In this document: positions 35,801 through 45,537 of the stretch, one piece after another
Position numbering within the stretch: position 1 is the first letter of the stretch
Layout: each line of letters opens with the position of its first letter
Assembly: GCA_020137815.1 (NCBI GenBank)
Contig: CM035359.1
Span: forward strand, 798,745-862,744
Reading direction: 5' to 3'
DNA: 64,000 nt
Source: Hormiphora californensis
Taxonomy: Eukaryota; Ctenophora; Tentaculata; Cydippida; Pleurobrachiidae
The notes under the pieces: model-generated
The model's input: only the letters and a program-made list of their open reading frames with translations
The model's database searches: none
What the model was told of the DNA's origin: nothing
Translations under genes and position numbers: made by a program

Positions 35801-36074
35801 GCCAGGTGTTCCCTTAGTACATATTTTCCTATTATTATCCCATATGAAGCATTATTTTACCTGTTTCTCTATTGGGTAAGATAACGTTTGATCATCCACA
35901 TTATTTTACCTGTTTTTCTATTGGGTAAGATAAAGTTTGATCATCCACGATAAAACCTGGCATTCTCTGAGGCATCAGTTGCCCTATAATTACTAGGGAC
36001 ACACCGAGACACAATATCGGTACCATTTGATTTGTTATCCTTATCGCGATATCTCGGCCACTTGACACACCCAT
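30459..36074 (-). CDS. Lipid phosphate phosphatase (PAP2 family), complete, five exons
   Basis: Exons 35910-36074, 35001-35132, 34351-34668, 30947-31084 and 30459-30575 join in phase 0 to a 289-aa protein from ATG 36074 to TAA 30459, the usual length for LPP/PLPP enzymes. These six-span membrane enzymes dephosphorylate phosphatidate, lysophosphatidate and related lipid phosphates at the outer or lumenal face. All three catalytic motifs are present: KRFMGKCRP (KxxxxxxRP), SFPSGHS (PSGH) and TRYTEYYHHWEDV (SRxxxxxHxxxD with Ser changed to Thr). The first exon has MVPILCLGVSLVIIG as TM1; the tail is Gln/Glu/Gly-rich. The 3.3 kb intron before the fourth exon carries a LINE ORF1-like gene and a foldback. 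The exon-1 donor and the exon-2 acceptor are both copied in tandem. The convergent neighbour is the GPCR. Confidence 0.92.
31336..31358. mobile_element. 23-bp ctgtcag/ctgacag mini-element at the end of a 10-bp tandem
   Basis: ctgtcag, agcattggc, ctgacag, preceded by four copies of ctgtcagaca (31297-31335). It resembles the 27-bp element at 18682 but no target-site duplication can be defined because of the tandem. Confidence 0.45.
31770..32729 (-). CDS. LINE ORF1-like protein, stand-alone
   Basis: 319 aa, intact. An N-terminal acidic/neutral part is followed by a long coiled coil (about residues 105-170; heptads with EEQLLKLQEQLLEKREE) and a C-terminal RRM-like/CTD region (CNIVIHGLTDS, then RPLKLTLTS, RVYISPDLTSEERAAR, ending in Lys/Glu-rich). 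This layout is that of nucleic-acid-binding ORF1 proteins of CR1/L2/L1-type LINEs. No reverse transcriptase follows: the minus strand continues into a short 3' region with an aaaggtaatcaaaggtaa tandem and a GA tract (31520-31610), then LPP exon 4. So it is an ORF1-only copy, either non-autonomous or domesticated. It lies in an LPP intron on the same strand. Confidence 0.75.
   Translation of the reverse strand: MSVSPRVLVSGNKSISDSELENVHVETVEMIEELFAMAGARPTTGVFSAEYNGAEESLWDTLSAPSKYKLDKVDKNDLVAWVEMTGKLLVERLFPVMRSQFNEARKCSEIEKKLIERQEDLISAQKALVGAQEQLLKLQEQLLEKREEVITEVQIIAKEEIHSFSSALKRECETALAPSRIQKAVAAASEDRSCNIVIHGLTDSPGDSEELLPELWTTLAEKPLVKRAQRLGRFSAGQTRPLKLTLTSKEMQSCILGKKTRLRESEVFSRVYISPDLTSEERAARAVLVKKLKEEKERSPGKSFRIKKGEVVEVSSGTQ
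32815..32935. repeat. (GA)n microsatellite upstream of the ORF1-like gene
   Basis: GA/GT dinucleotide tract in the 5' flank of the ORF1-like frame. Beyond it, 32944-33052 forms an inverted repeat (attgccccggtatcac/gtgataccggggcaatt), with a third attgcccc motif at 33074 and a fourth at 33179. Confidence 0.8.
33206..34052. mobile_element. Foldback element flanked by TTAA
   Basis: Ends GGGTAAGCTAACC and GGTTAGCGTACCC (inverse) are each flanked by TTAA (33202-33205 and 34053-34056), the piggyBac-type target duplication. Long inner arms (about 33620-33800 and 33855-34030) are reverse complements, with gaagtaggagaaaaatgtct and its inverse near the centre. No transposase. It lies in an LPP intron. 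Confidence 0.75.
34140..34280. repeat. Tandem-like agagtccgc words
   Basis: Several copies of tagataaagagtccgcc and variants. The same word family appears at 31190-31235, 31378-31390, 44755-44830 and 45028-45108 as gactctatgtctaa/gacttagagtccg. Dispersed short-word repeat of unknown kind. Confidence 0.5.
35118..35716 (-). repeat. 37-bp minisatellite that copies the LPP exon-2 acceptor
   Basis: About 16 tandem units of 37 bp; one is a base short (about 35468) and one has a small insertion (about 35614). On the minus strand each unit contains tgtttcag followed by ACGCTCACT, which is exactly the acceptor and first nine bases of LPP exon 2 (start 35132). The array therefore presents some 16 equivalent acceptors. 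No unit contains a stop in the frame traced through it. Confidence 0.93.
35861..35909 (-). repeat. Duplicated LPP exon-1 donor
   Basis: A 49-bp tandem duplication of the last about 39 bases of exon 1 plus gtaaaataat. The upstream (coding) copy ends at 35910; the second copy would put a stop (TAA) right after the first donor if read through, so only the first donor preserves the protein. Confidence 0.8.
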
Positions 36075-36129
36075 TATACCTATAAAATATTGAGAACAAA
36101 AGTTATAAAGTTCATGTGTTGCCACGCTT

Positions 36130-36330
36130 GATATTAGTCTCATCTTCAGTAGTTGATAGTAGTTTATGGACAACTGAGACAATGATTTTATTGCAAACTT
36201 TTCAACACTACTTTAAACAAATTAGTTTGAGCAGCCTGATGATGCAGATGTTCGACGAAACCGTCGTGTAATTTATTTCCTGCAATAAAATCATTGTCTC
36301 AGTTGTCCATAAACTACTATCAACTAATAT
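36130..36330. mobile_element. Hairpin element with ribozyme-like loop
   Basis: Arms at about 36149-36194 and 36281-36325 are reverse complements (gacaatgattttattgca and inverse; ttgatagtagtttatgg and inverse). The loop contains cctgatgatgcagatg and cgacgaaaccgtcgtgt. A decayed relative of the loop lies at about 1620-1665. It sits just upstream of the LPP start, so it may lie in its promoter or 5' leader. Confidence 0.65.
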
Positions 36331-37974
36331 TGATAACGTCTAGACAATCATGATCAGCTTATAGAATGCATCTCTCCAGGGCCGGGGATGCCACACCTCT
36401 CCACGAAACGTAAATCAAAATGACAAGGCTGCATTTAGTGAGAATACGGTATCGGTGAAAATTCTGCAACTAGGATTCTGCAACTAGGATCCTACTGCAA
36501 GCACAACTGTAGCTTAGGTAGCATATTGTTATTGTATCGTTGATACAGACAAACTTTTTATAAGAGCAGGCAGCAGCTCATATTATGAGCTGTGAAACAA
36601 CTGATGTGAGATGGTTGTACAAAGTACAATACACAAGTACAATACATAGCAAGTGAATGGCAAATCATCCGTAGGTACCTATATACTATATGGCGAATGA
36701 CTTGTCATGCTTTGACCTTCTCATGGTGTAGCCCACACCAAGCCTTCAGTGTTTAAGAGACGGCAGATAATGACATGCTGGCAGGGTTTAAACAGCAGAA
36801 ATGTATGAAGTATAACAGCTAACACACACACACGTTACTACAGCTGTACATTTACAATGTGTACTGCACACACACACACATGTGTTCAACTAGACAGACT
36901 ACACGGAAAACAAAGCGACACATGAAGAGAGTTGTTCTAACTGGGCAAGAAGAGAGTGTGCATTCCAAGAAGAAGCAGCAGTATTGAGCTGCTGCAGTAG
37001 GTACAATGTACATACCAAATATGGTACACAGACACACACTCGAGATCTCGCACATGATACCTACACACAACAGAAGAGCAGCGAAAGAGACGGTGTACAA
37101 ACTTCAAAGGTGTTGGGTTTCATAAAAGAGCTCAGAGCTGAAGCACCTCTATCATTTGTCTTCCTTTTCTCTCACTCAGTTCTCTGTGTACAGCTGACAG
37201 TTTGGTTTATAAAATACTAAAATCCAGCAAAAAGTTGTTTTGTTCAAACCGCGGGGCGCGGGGAGGGAGGGTCGAACAAGGCAAGCAAAAAGATAGATTC
37301 AATTAGACTGTATAAACATAATAGAGAGGGGTCACTCTTCTCTGAGAACGATACGAGCAGCTGTAGTAGGTATAGCGGGATTTCATATGCAGTACTCCTA
37401 GGAAGTAGATTTTCAGATCACTTGTTGTGCAGTAATGTAGGATGTGAAATGTTCTTTAATGAAGAATATAGTTATAACAGTAGTAGGGCTTTATATAAAT
37501 TCTTCTTGCAAAATCTCCCATAGAAGTGATGCGACTCGTAGGACCCCGGTCAATCGGAGTCAGACTATACAAATATTTGTAAGGTCTTCAAACTTCAAAG
37601 ATTAACGATGGGCAGTATGACCAAAATTGTCTCATATAAGACCGTCCTTATATACGTGCATCAAGGTTGCGCAGTGTACTCAGTCAGTGTCTGACAAGCC
37701 CAAAAAGTCCTTTCATTTTAGACGCGTACACGTGTAAGGATCGCGCGGCTCAGGAAGGGTACACTCGTGCTCAGCTGCGCGGCGCAGGAAATTTGTGCTT
37801 TTCTCGCGCCATACTCATAGGTTAAAATATATTTTACCATATATGGCATTTTAGCACGTGCAGGTTTAGAGGTGGACTGTGGAGTACTACTGGAGTGGGG
37901 CCAGGGGTGGGAGCCGTTGCCAAGGATTGTTACTACTGTACTGCACGTGCAGCTGTTCCTGATTCGTTTTGTGT
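36331..37974. other. Intergenic DNA upstream of LPP
   Basis: No gene recognised. Contains short CA-rich tracts (36825-36880), cacgtg-type palindromes, and mixed unique sequence. ORFs here are short and not protein-like. Confidence 0.4.
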
Positions 37975-38578
37975 GGCTATAAGCATACTGATCGTGATGA
38001 TCATAATCAGTTAAAAAGATGAAGTGTGCTCATGGTTTTGATCATCATCATCTGCAAAAAACTACAGTGTGCGGAACATTATGATCATCACGTAAGAGCT
38101 GGCCCTGGAGCCGTCTCTTAAGTTGGATGATGATCATCAACACCTAGTGTGCGCAGGTTTTGATCTTATTCTTGTGGAGGGCTGCACTGTAGTCATGTGA
38201 TATGTACCACGTGGTACGACTTCGCGCGCGCGAGAGGCTGTTGTACAGGTCACGTGATATGCAACAGCCTCTCAGAGCGCGCGACTAGGCAAGGGGGAGC
38301 TCCCGGGAGATAGCATCATCATGCTGAGCACACTGGTCATGATGATCATGATCAAAAGGCAAGTTCCAGCAAGTTGAGCATGGTTTATGATGATCAAACG
38401 TGAGCACACTATGGTTCATGATGATCAAACGTGAACACACTATGGTTTGAGAACATCATGATGCATCAAGCCTCCATCATGATGATAACCATCAGTGTGT
38501 GCGCTCCTTTGATGGTGACCATCAAAACGTCCGCACACTGACCTGATTATGATCATCACGATCAGTATGCTTATAGCC
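37975..38578. mobile_element. Foldback built of GATCAT/ATGATCA words
   Basis: Perfect 36-bp terminal inverted repeats (37975-38010 and 38543-38578), starting ggctataagcatactgatc. The 604-bp body is packed with tgatgatcat, gatcatgatca and related palindromic words and with cagtgtgcg/gtgagcacact motifs. A tgt triplet flanks both ends (37972-37974, 38579-38581), possibly a 3-bp duplication, but that may be chance. No coding capacity. Confidence 0.8.
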
Positions 38579-39396
38579 TGTCACTGTTCCAGCTATTATG
38601 CTCTCTTCAACAACCGTTGATATACGAAAGCGACAATTGGAGATCTCACCGCCATTTTCTACTTTTCCATACACTGAGCAACACCAAGAGAAGTGCAGAG
38701 ACAACAAAATTGAGTTGGAGGTTAGACAGAAACGATGATCAATCTCAGATGAATACTGCAAACAGACGAAATGCGAGGAGTCTGCAAAATAGTAAGTTCT
38801 TTCATCACTTTGATCGCCCGATCATCATCATCTCGCAGCGATCCCGCCTGATCTCCTTTTACGGTACCGTAACTTAAGATGGGATGGTGCATGTCAACAG
38901 TTCGACTGATGATGTCAGTACTCCCTAACCCAGCTACCATTTCCCCGAAATTCGCCCGTAGGGCGAACGGGTTTTACTAGTATAGGTTAGAATGAAAACG
39001 TAAGACGTGTTGTGTGCACAAGATGCATTATTCAATAAAATACAGGCACTGGCCTCCCGCTGAGAAGCGGCCCCAGTACCGGCACCGTGTTGGCATTTGA
39101 ATCATATATCATGCGTTTTTGGTCGAGTCTACGACTCTCTAAACTTCAGACTTCAGAGGTAGAACGCTGCAAGTCAATTGAAGCTTCAAGTCACTTCCGG
39201 GGTTCTACATATCGCGGCCTACATTTCCCATACCCCACCCTGTCTGGCGCCGCGACCCATTTGAGCGCACTGTCTTTGAGAATCAAATGGGGTAATGGGG
39301 TATGGGCGCCCCCCGTATACATACTACCAATTAAATATACTACTACTACAATTGTGATCAACATATAACTGATAGTGAGAACATTGGATTTTTCTA
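38579..39396. other. Intergenic DNA
   Basis: Nothing convincing as a gene. Includes a copy of the ctgtctggcgc family (about 39240-39300), here embedded in an inverted ccatacccc/ggggtatgg pair, and a cgcccgtagggcg hairpin at 38955-38969. Confidence 0.4.
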
Positions 39397-39688
39397 AGGG
39401 GATACTCTAACTGAATGGCATCCCATTAATGGGATCCCATCAACAGTAAAACTCTAACTGATAATGGAACACATTGATGGTTCTTTCTCTGTATTCTCTC
39501 TGTGTGCGCGCCCGTGCCCGGGCATGCCCTATAGTTCTTTCTCTGTATTCTATCTGTAGGCAATACATAGATGTACTGCCTACAGAGAGAATACAGAGAA
39601 AGAACCATCACTGTGGTCCATTATCAGTTAGAGTTTTACTGTTGATGGGATCCCATTAATGAGATGCCATTCAGTTAGAGTTTCCCCT
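39397..39688. mobile_element. 292-bp foldback MITE
   Basis: Ends aggggatactctaactg and, inverted, aggggaaactctaactg. Arms of about 70 bp contain catcccattaatgggatccc; a second inner inverted pair is gttctttctctgtattct/agaatacagagaaagaac. No clear target-site duplication. Confidence 0.75.
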
Positions 39689-41092
39689 AATAATTGAAGC
39701 ATAATTGCCACGTATTAAAATCATTTTACAACTCTAGCTCTACAAAATCGCAGTTAATTAACTAATCATATCAACTAAGCTATATATTTGGTTTCCTCCA
39801 CAGCTCCGACTCCTCCCATTTAGTAGAAGGGAACTGGTTTAAAGGCGATGGACAAATAAACAGCGCCCGATCCATCTCCACTCAACAACAGTTTCCTATT
39901 CACTTCGGTGTCTGAGGAAGAAGGGGACATGTTAGTAATGAATTAACCTTAGGTTTTTAAAAAGAGAAAAAAAAAGAGAAAAAAGAAGAAAAAAAAAAAT
40001 AAGGAATTAGAGTAAAGGATGGTAAAAAGTTAAAAACTCTCGAGGGGGGGGGGGGGGAGGGAGGGGGAGGGAGGAGGGGAGGGGGGGGGGGGAGGGGAGG
40101 GGGGGGGGGAAAGAGTGATGGGATTCAGGGGTCAAGGACTATCCATTTTCCTGCCTTCTAAAGATACCTGAGACAGAAGGACAAGTAAATGGAGAGAGAT
40201 TAAGATGGAGATTGAGAGAGAGATGAGACAGAGAGGGAGATAGTAAGCGCGTGTTTTGTCCTTCCGTCTGTCTCTGTCCGTTTGTTTTCCATCGTCTGTC
40301 TTTTTCTGTCTCACTCTTTTTATGTCCCTCACTCCGTCCCTATATCAACTATCTTTCCATCTTACTCTCTTTCCATCTTACTCTGTCCTTCTGTCTCAGG
40401 TCTTTTATCCGTCTGTTTTCTGTCCCTGTACCCCTCCCTCAGTCCCTCCCTCTCCTTCCCTCTCCCTCTCTCCCTCGCCTCTCTCTTCTCCCTCTCGTTT
40501 TTATTTTTGCGTCTATATTGCGTCTTTATCGATTTCGCACACATGCGGCTATAATGCGTCTATAATGCGTCTATACTGCTTCCTTTATATGCGACAAAAA
40601 TGCGTTTATAAAACGCCCAACTGCGCCTCAAATATCGCACTGTAGCCTGGAGTACGTCTAAAGTGCTTCTTTAAAAAGCACGTTTTTTATAGACGCGGCG
40701 TCTATAAAAAGCGATTTGCGTCTATAATGCTTCTATCATGCGTCTATATGGGTCTATGTAGCGTTTATGGTGCTGCTATAGTCAGTCTATAATGCGTCTA
40801 TAGTGCGTCTATAAGGTAATTTTGGGGTGGGTAGTGCGCCTATAATGCGGCTATACTGCGTCGCGTCTATAAAAATGCGTTTATATTGCTGTTATAATGC
40901 GTCTATATTGCGTCTATAGTGCTGCTTACGAAATTGCGTCTATATTGCGTGTGTCTATAATGCGTCTATAATGCGTTTATAATGCGTTTATAATGCGTCT
41001 ATAGTACGTGGGTAATGCGTCTATAGTGCGATGCCCGCAAATGCAAAATTGCCTTAGTTGTTATTATTCCAATATTATAGTGTAGTTTAATA
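39689..41092. other. Low-complexity intergenic DNA
   Basis: A-rich (39958-40000), poly-G/GA (40045-40112), GA (40190-40240) and CT-rich (40255-40500) tracts, then the gcgtctata satellite. The Leu/Ser-rich ORFs from 40251 on are CT-tract artefacts. Confidence 0.6.
40500..41040. repeat. Irregular gcgtctataatgc satellite
   Basis: About 30-35 copies of tgcgtctata(a/g)tgcg and variants, mostly in one orientation and separated by small unique bits. Unlike the other word-built repeats it has no terminal inversion. Confidence 0.85.
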
Positions 41093-43769
41093 CTACTCAC
41101 GGCTCATGATGAGGTTATCCAGGGTGTCTTTCAGCCACGACACCACTCCGAATGTATCCTTCCCAACCCAGTTGAACATATCCACATTGAAGGTAAACTG
41201 AGGTCTGAAAACACACGTGTGTCCAGCTAAACAATTGTGTAACCATGGTAACACGTGTGTCCAGCTAAACAATTGTGTAACCATGGTAACACGTGTGTCA
41301 AGCTAAACAATTGTGTAACCATGGTAACACGTGTGTCCAGCTAAACAATTGTGTAACCATGGTAACACGTGTGTCCAGCTAATTCTTACTTCTCGGTGAA
41401 GGTAAAGGTAGCGCTGACAAGGCCAGGCATTGCAGCTCGGGTATCCATTAGAACTTCAACTCTCCCAGTACTCATAAGTGCGACCTCTGATATCGCAACC
41501 CCTCCACTCACCCCAAGAGGCAACTGAAGTGGGATTTCACAGGCATTCATAGAACAAAGTGAGTGAAAATTAAACGCTAAAGTATTTGTAGGACATTACA
41601 ATTCTCTACAACTCTAAAATACCTTGACAGTTAGTTCAGCGACATTACAACTCTAAAATACCTTGACAGTTAGTTCAGCAACAGAAGTTTTGCTGACAAA
41701 CGCCACGTGTACATCATACACAATCCTCCTCAAGATGACGGAGCTGTTACAGCCGTTAACAGAGGAGTCACAACATTCCACAACATCCTGTTGAACACAT
41801 GTGAGTTAACAGAGGGTACGGACAGAGATAACAGACACTGGACAAAGATAACAGAGATAACAGAGATAACAGAGATAACAGAGATAACAGACACTGGACA
41901 GAGATAACAGACACTGGACAGAGATAACAGATGGTGGACAGAGATAACAGACACTGGACAGAGAAAACAGACACTGGACAGATGGTGGACAGATGGTGGA
42001 CAGAGATAACAGAGATAACAGAGATAACAGAGATAACAGAGATAACAGAGATAACAGAGATAACAGAGATAACAGAGATAACAGAGATAACAGAGATAAC
42101 AGAGGTAACAGAGATAACATAGATAACAGAGATAACAGTGATAACAGAGATAACAGAGATAACAGAGATAACAGAGATAACAGAGATAACAGAGATAACA
42201 GAGATAACATAGATAACACAGATAACATAGATAACAGAGATAACAGAGATAACAGAGATAACAGTGCAGAGATAACAGGGATAACAGACACTGGACAGAG
42301 ATAACAGCTGGTGGACAGAGACAACAGAGATAACATAGATAACAGAGATAACAGAGATAACAGACACTGGACAGAGATAACAGAGATAACAGAGATAACA
42401 GAGATAACAGAGATAACAGAGATAACATAGATAACAGAGACAACAGAGATAACAGAGATAATATAGATAACAGACACTGGACAGAGATAACAGAGATAAC
42501 AGAGATAACAGAGATAACAGAGATAACAGAGATAACAGAGATAACGGAGATAACAGAGATAACAGAGATAACAGAGATAACAGAGATAACGGAGATAACA
42601 GAGATAACAGAGATAACGGAGATAACAGAGATAACAGAGATAACAGAGGGTACAGACACTGGACAGATGGTGGACACAGGGATTAATACAGGGTGCATGA
42701 GGGATTAACAGAGGGCTTATTCAAAGAGTACTAACATGATGACTGGCAATCCGAGATATTATCGGAGAATACCCCGGCTCTACCCCAAACTTTTCCAGCT
42801 TCAACCCCACCATCCAGCTGGGTAGATAGCCCTCCACAGCCTCGCTCAGCATCTCCCCAACCCTATCTGTCAACTTGGCTGTGTTCGTTTGAACCCTGGA
42901 ACAGGATCAGTTAGTTAGTTCTAACAATGTCTGTGTGAAACTACTTGGTTTGTAGATGTTATAGTGCAGTACCAATTCTTGCCCTATGCAAAAAGGGACC
43001 ACTGCAGTAGATGTATAATTCCAAATAAGTACTACTACAGTGGTTACTGCACTTATAACACCAGTGTTTCCAGCTGTCATGCTCTCACCAGTATTTCCCT
43101 ATCAGACTGCACTCACCAGTATTTCCCTATCAGACTGCTCTCACCAGTATTTCCCTATCAGACTGCACTCACCAGTATTTCCCTATCAGACTGCACTCAC
43201 CAGTATTTCCCTATCAGACTGCTCTCACCAGTATTTCCCCGTCAGACTGCACTCACCAGTATTTCCCTATCAGACTGCACTCACCAGTATTTCCCTATCA
43301 GACTGCACTCACCAGTATTTCCCTATCAGACTGCACTCACCAGTATTTCCCTATCAGACTGCACTCACCAGTATTTCCCTATCAGACTGCTCTCACCAGT
43401 ATTTCCCTATCAGACTGCTCTCACCAGTATTTCCCCGTCAGACTGCACTCACCAGTATTTCCCTATCAGACTGCACTCACCAGTATTTCCCTATCAGACT
43501 GCACTCACCAGTATTTCCCTATCAGACTGCACTCACCAGTATTTCCCTATCAGACTGCACTCACCAGTATTTCCCTATCAGACTGCACTCACCAGTATTT
43601 CCCTATCAGACTGCTCTCACCAGTATTTCCCCACTTACCAGTCATCAATGAAGAGGTTCAGCCACCCAAGAGAGTCTGCTTTCTTGGTCGAGGCAGGGTC
43701 AGGGTACCCCGTCCAATTACAGACGAGACTTCCATGGGTTACAGAGGTAAGGAGTAGCAGCAGCAACAT
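41093..43769 (-). CDS. Signal-peptide protein with SMP/TULIP-like lipid-binding domain, five exons
   Basis: Exons 43639-43769, 42736-42895, 41662-41787, 41390-41523 and 41093-41204 join in phase to about 220 aa. It starts MLLLLLLTSVTHGSLVC, a plausible cleavable signal peptide. Then come DSLGWLNLFIDDW, LPSWMVGLKLEKFGVEPGY, a beta-strand exon (IVYDVHVAFVSKTSV), and GRVEVLMDTRAAMPGLVSA followed by TFTFTEKPQFTFNVDMF and WLKDTLDNLIM. This order matches SMP domains of extended synaptotagmins (WLN helix, LP.W...L.L..F.LG..P, G.L.V.L.PL...P..GA....F..KP). SMP and related TULIP domains carry lipids in a groove; a lumenal or secreted one would be unusual. The last exon may end at TAG 41093, or splice at a good gtgagt donor 41098 into exons I could not find. 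Confidence 0.7.
41213..41380. repeat. 38-bp minisatellite in the last SMP-gene intron
   Basis: About 4.5 copies of acacgtgtgtccagctaaac plus aattgtgtaaccatggta, immediately upstream of the exon-5 acceptor (which itself is not copied). Confidence 0.93.
41612..41650 (-). repeat. 39-bp duplication of the SMP exon-3 donor
   Basis: The end of exon 3 plus donor (AACTGTCAAG then gtatttt) is tandemly duplicated with a 39-bp period. Reading past the first donor meets TAG, so the second donor at 41622 would terminate the protein. Confidence 0.8.
41820..42660. repeat. gagataaca 9-bp microsatellite
   Basis: Long tandem of gagataaca broken by blocks of cactggacagagataaca and ggtggacagat. The 9-bp unit keeps several frames open (Ile-Ser-Val / Leu-Ser-Leu type), giving 200-320-codon phantom ORFs on the minus strand. 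It lies in the intron between SMP exons 2 and 3. Confidence 0.96.
43081..43636 (-). repeat. 28-bp minisatellite of donor-like sequences after SMP exon 1
   Basis: About 20 tandem units. On the minus strand each contains aaatACTG followed by gtgagtgcag or gtgagagcag, resembling the true exon-1 donor (GACTG then gtaagt, 43639), which abuts the array. The + strand frames (Thr-Ser-Ile-Ser-Leu-Ser-Asp) are artefacts. Confidence 0.94.
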
Positions 43770-44400
43770 ATTATAACAGGGTTGTAGCATATGTTGTAGC
43801 AGGGTTATATAATTCAGAAATATCCTCTTTAGACGGGCCCTGTTTAATTATTCACGTCCTTGTCATTCGATTTAACACATTTGATTTGACACGTGTTCTC
43901 TTATAGTGCTAATTCACTGTCTCCATCTGTTATTCCCTCTCTGAGTCTCCTCAGTTGTTTACTGGAAAACAAGTTGACACGGTGTTAACTAGGTTTCCAG
44001 TAGAGAGAAAGAGAGAGAGAGAGAAACGTGGGGTTGCGATTTTTGTTTTAGGTCGGAGAGTGAAACGGCCGGTACAGTGGTAAACTAGATTAAAAACTGT
44101 ACGCCTCGTTAGACGGCGATTTTTCCTATCTTGTCTGGTTCCTGAGATATGGCCCCCTAAAGAGTTGGTGTCTCAAACTGCTGAATCGGGGTCACGCGAG
44201 GAAAATGGGCATCAGTTTGCGTGTACTGCTCCGTTTTTCACGGGACTTGAACGAGGGTGACGGCAAGAGTCTCACCTATTACATGGTATCCTTACATTGT
44301 GTATTAAATCTAAAATGACTGAGCAGCATGCTTGTTAATGAACCTTGACGTGTTTGCTTGTCTCGCAAGCGCGCTCGCGACTAGCAAACACGACATGCAG
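43770..44400. other. Putative promoter side of the SMP gene, and spacer
   Basis: Upstream of the SMP ATG on the minus strand; AT-rich with a GA tract at 44001-44025. No other gene. A gtgtttgct/agcaaacac hairpin with gcgcgctcgcg in the loop lies at about 44350-44392. Confidence 0.4.
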
Positions 44401-44545
44401 TTCACACCCTGATTACGGACAGCTTGCTGATGATACCATTGATGCATTTGTGCAGTGGTTCAAAGATGATTGTTTCTTATTTGACTACGATTGTGAGAGG
44501 TTGGCTTGTGAAATCAAGGAGTGGAAGAATAGAAACAACTTGTAA
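44401..44545 (+). CDS. Putative 3' terminal exon, product unknown
   Basis: After a cacgacatgcag acceptor, 47 codons read SHPDYGQLADDTIDAFVQWF and KDDCFLFDYDCERL, ending KEWKNRNNL and TAA. The acidic, amphipathic composition looks protein-like and unlike nearby repeats. No upstream exon was identified and no family is recognised. Chance ORF remains possible. Confidence 0.3.
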
Positions 44546-45461
44546 AACTTTTTAGTTGTTTTATTTGCTCACCGATTTAGTCACATCATCGTCCCCACCC
44601 ACTATTCTGAAATATAAATCCACCCCTCTGACCTTTCTCGAAACGAGAGCTCGCTGTGCTCCCTAATCGGTCCAGAATGGTTAGGGTTGCTGTTTGGGAT
44701 CGAGGGTATTGTTAGGGTTAGGTTTAGGGTCGGGATTAGGTTTTAGAACTAGCGTCCGGGGACTCTTTGTCTAATGCCTGAGTATGGGGGACTCTATGTC
44801 TACCAAGTCTAACACAGGGGGACTCTATGGGTATTTTTCGATTTTCTTCCCTATTTAATTCTTGCTCTGAACTCATTATTCAGAATACTAATTCATGTAA
44901 TTAATCTCTCCTTAACCGAGTTCTGCCCGTGTGTGTGTGAGATTCCCCATTAAACTGTTGTACAGAGGGCGTGTGTGTGTGTTGATCACCAGAAGGAGAT
45001 ATCAAAATTACTTCCCTTTATGTATAAAGTCTAAAGTTAGACTTAGAGTCCGTTTTAGACTTAGAGTCCGCCTTTTTTAGACCTGGAGTCCGTTAGACTT
45101 AAAGTCCTCGACCCTTTTGTTTAAGTTAAATTTTGTACTTTGTTTATATCCCAATTTTTTAACCTTTGTTATAATATTCCGTGTTTTAGTATTCGACATG
45201 CTTTTTAGCAGACCAGAAAAACATGACTGCTGTCCACATAAGGGACCAGTTACAGATTTGGTTCCTGGTGCGCGAATTTTTCCACACTGCTGACAATGAA
45301 TCCTGCTCAACTCGCCATGCATTCATTCTAGCTGGAAATTTAGTCGCGCATTGTAAATGATGACGCACAGCATGGTTCATCGGGAATCTCCCATCAGGAA
45401 TCTCCCATCAGGAAACTGACGCCCGGTTCCAAATCTGTAACTGGAGCGTAACAGGGATTGG
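44546..45461. other. Non-coding stretch with gactctatg/agagtccg words
   Basis: Contains the dispersed words gactctatgtct and gacttagagtccg (44755-44830; 45028-45108) and a gttagggttaggtttagggt tract at 44704-44725 that resembles but is not a telomere array. No gene supported. Confidence 0.45.
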
Positions 45462-45537
45462 CTGTCAGGACAATGCTCTGACCACAGTTCTCGCGCGCTC
45501 CGAGAAGCGAGAATGGGTCAGGCCAATGCTCTGACAG
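45462..45537. mobile_element. 76-bp MITE (ctgtcag family), 8-bp TSD
   Basis: Starts ctgtcaggacaatgctctga and ends in caggccaatgctctgacag. Flanked by gggattgg at 45454-45461 and 45538-45545. The middle is gttctcgcgcgctccgagaa, a second internal palindrome. hAT-like by duplication length. Confidence 0.85.

Noticed and set aside
41730-42698. 322-codon Ile/Ser/Val ORF on the minus strand
   Set aside because: It is the gagataaca 9-mer read in frame; it overlaps a true exon (41662-41787) only in another context and has no domain.
42964-43776. 270- and 203-codon + ORFs (SLSDCTHQYFPIR type)
   Set aside because: Translation of the 28-bp donor-like minisatellite on the wrong strand.
44704-44730. Possible internal telomere (gttagggttaggtttaggg)
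   Set aside because: Only about three irregular units; not an array.
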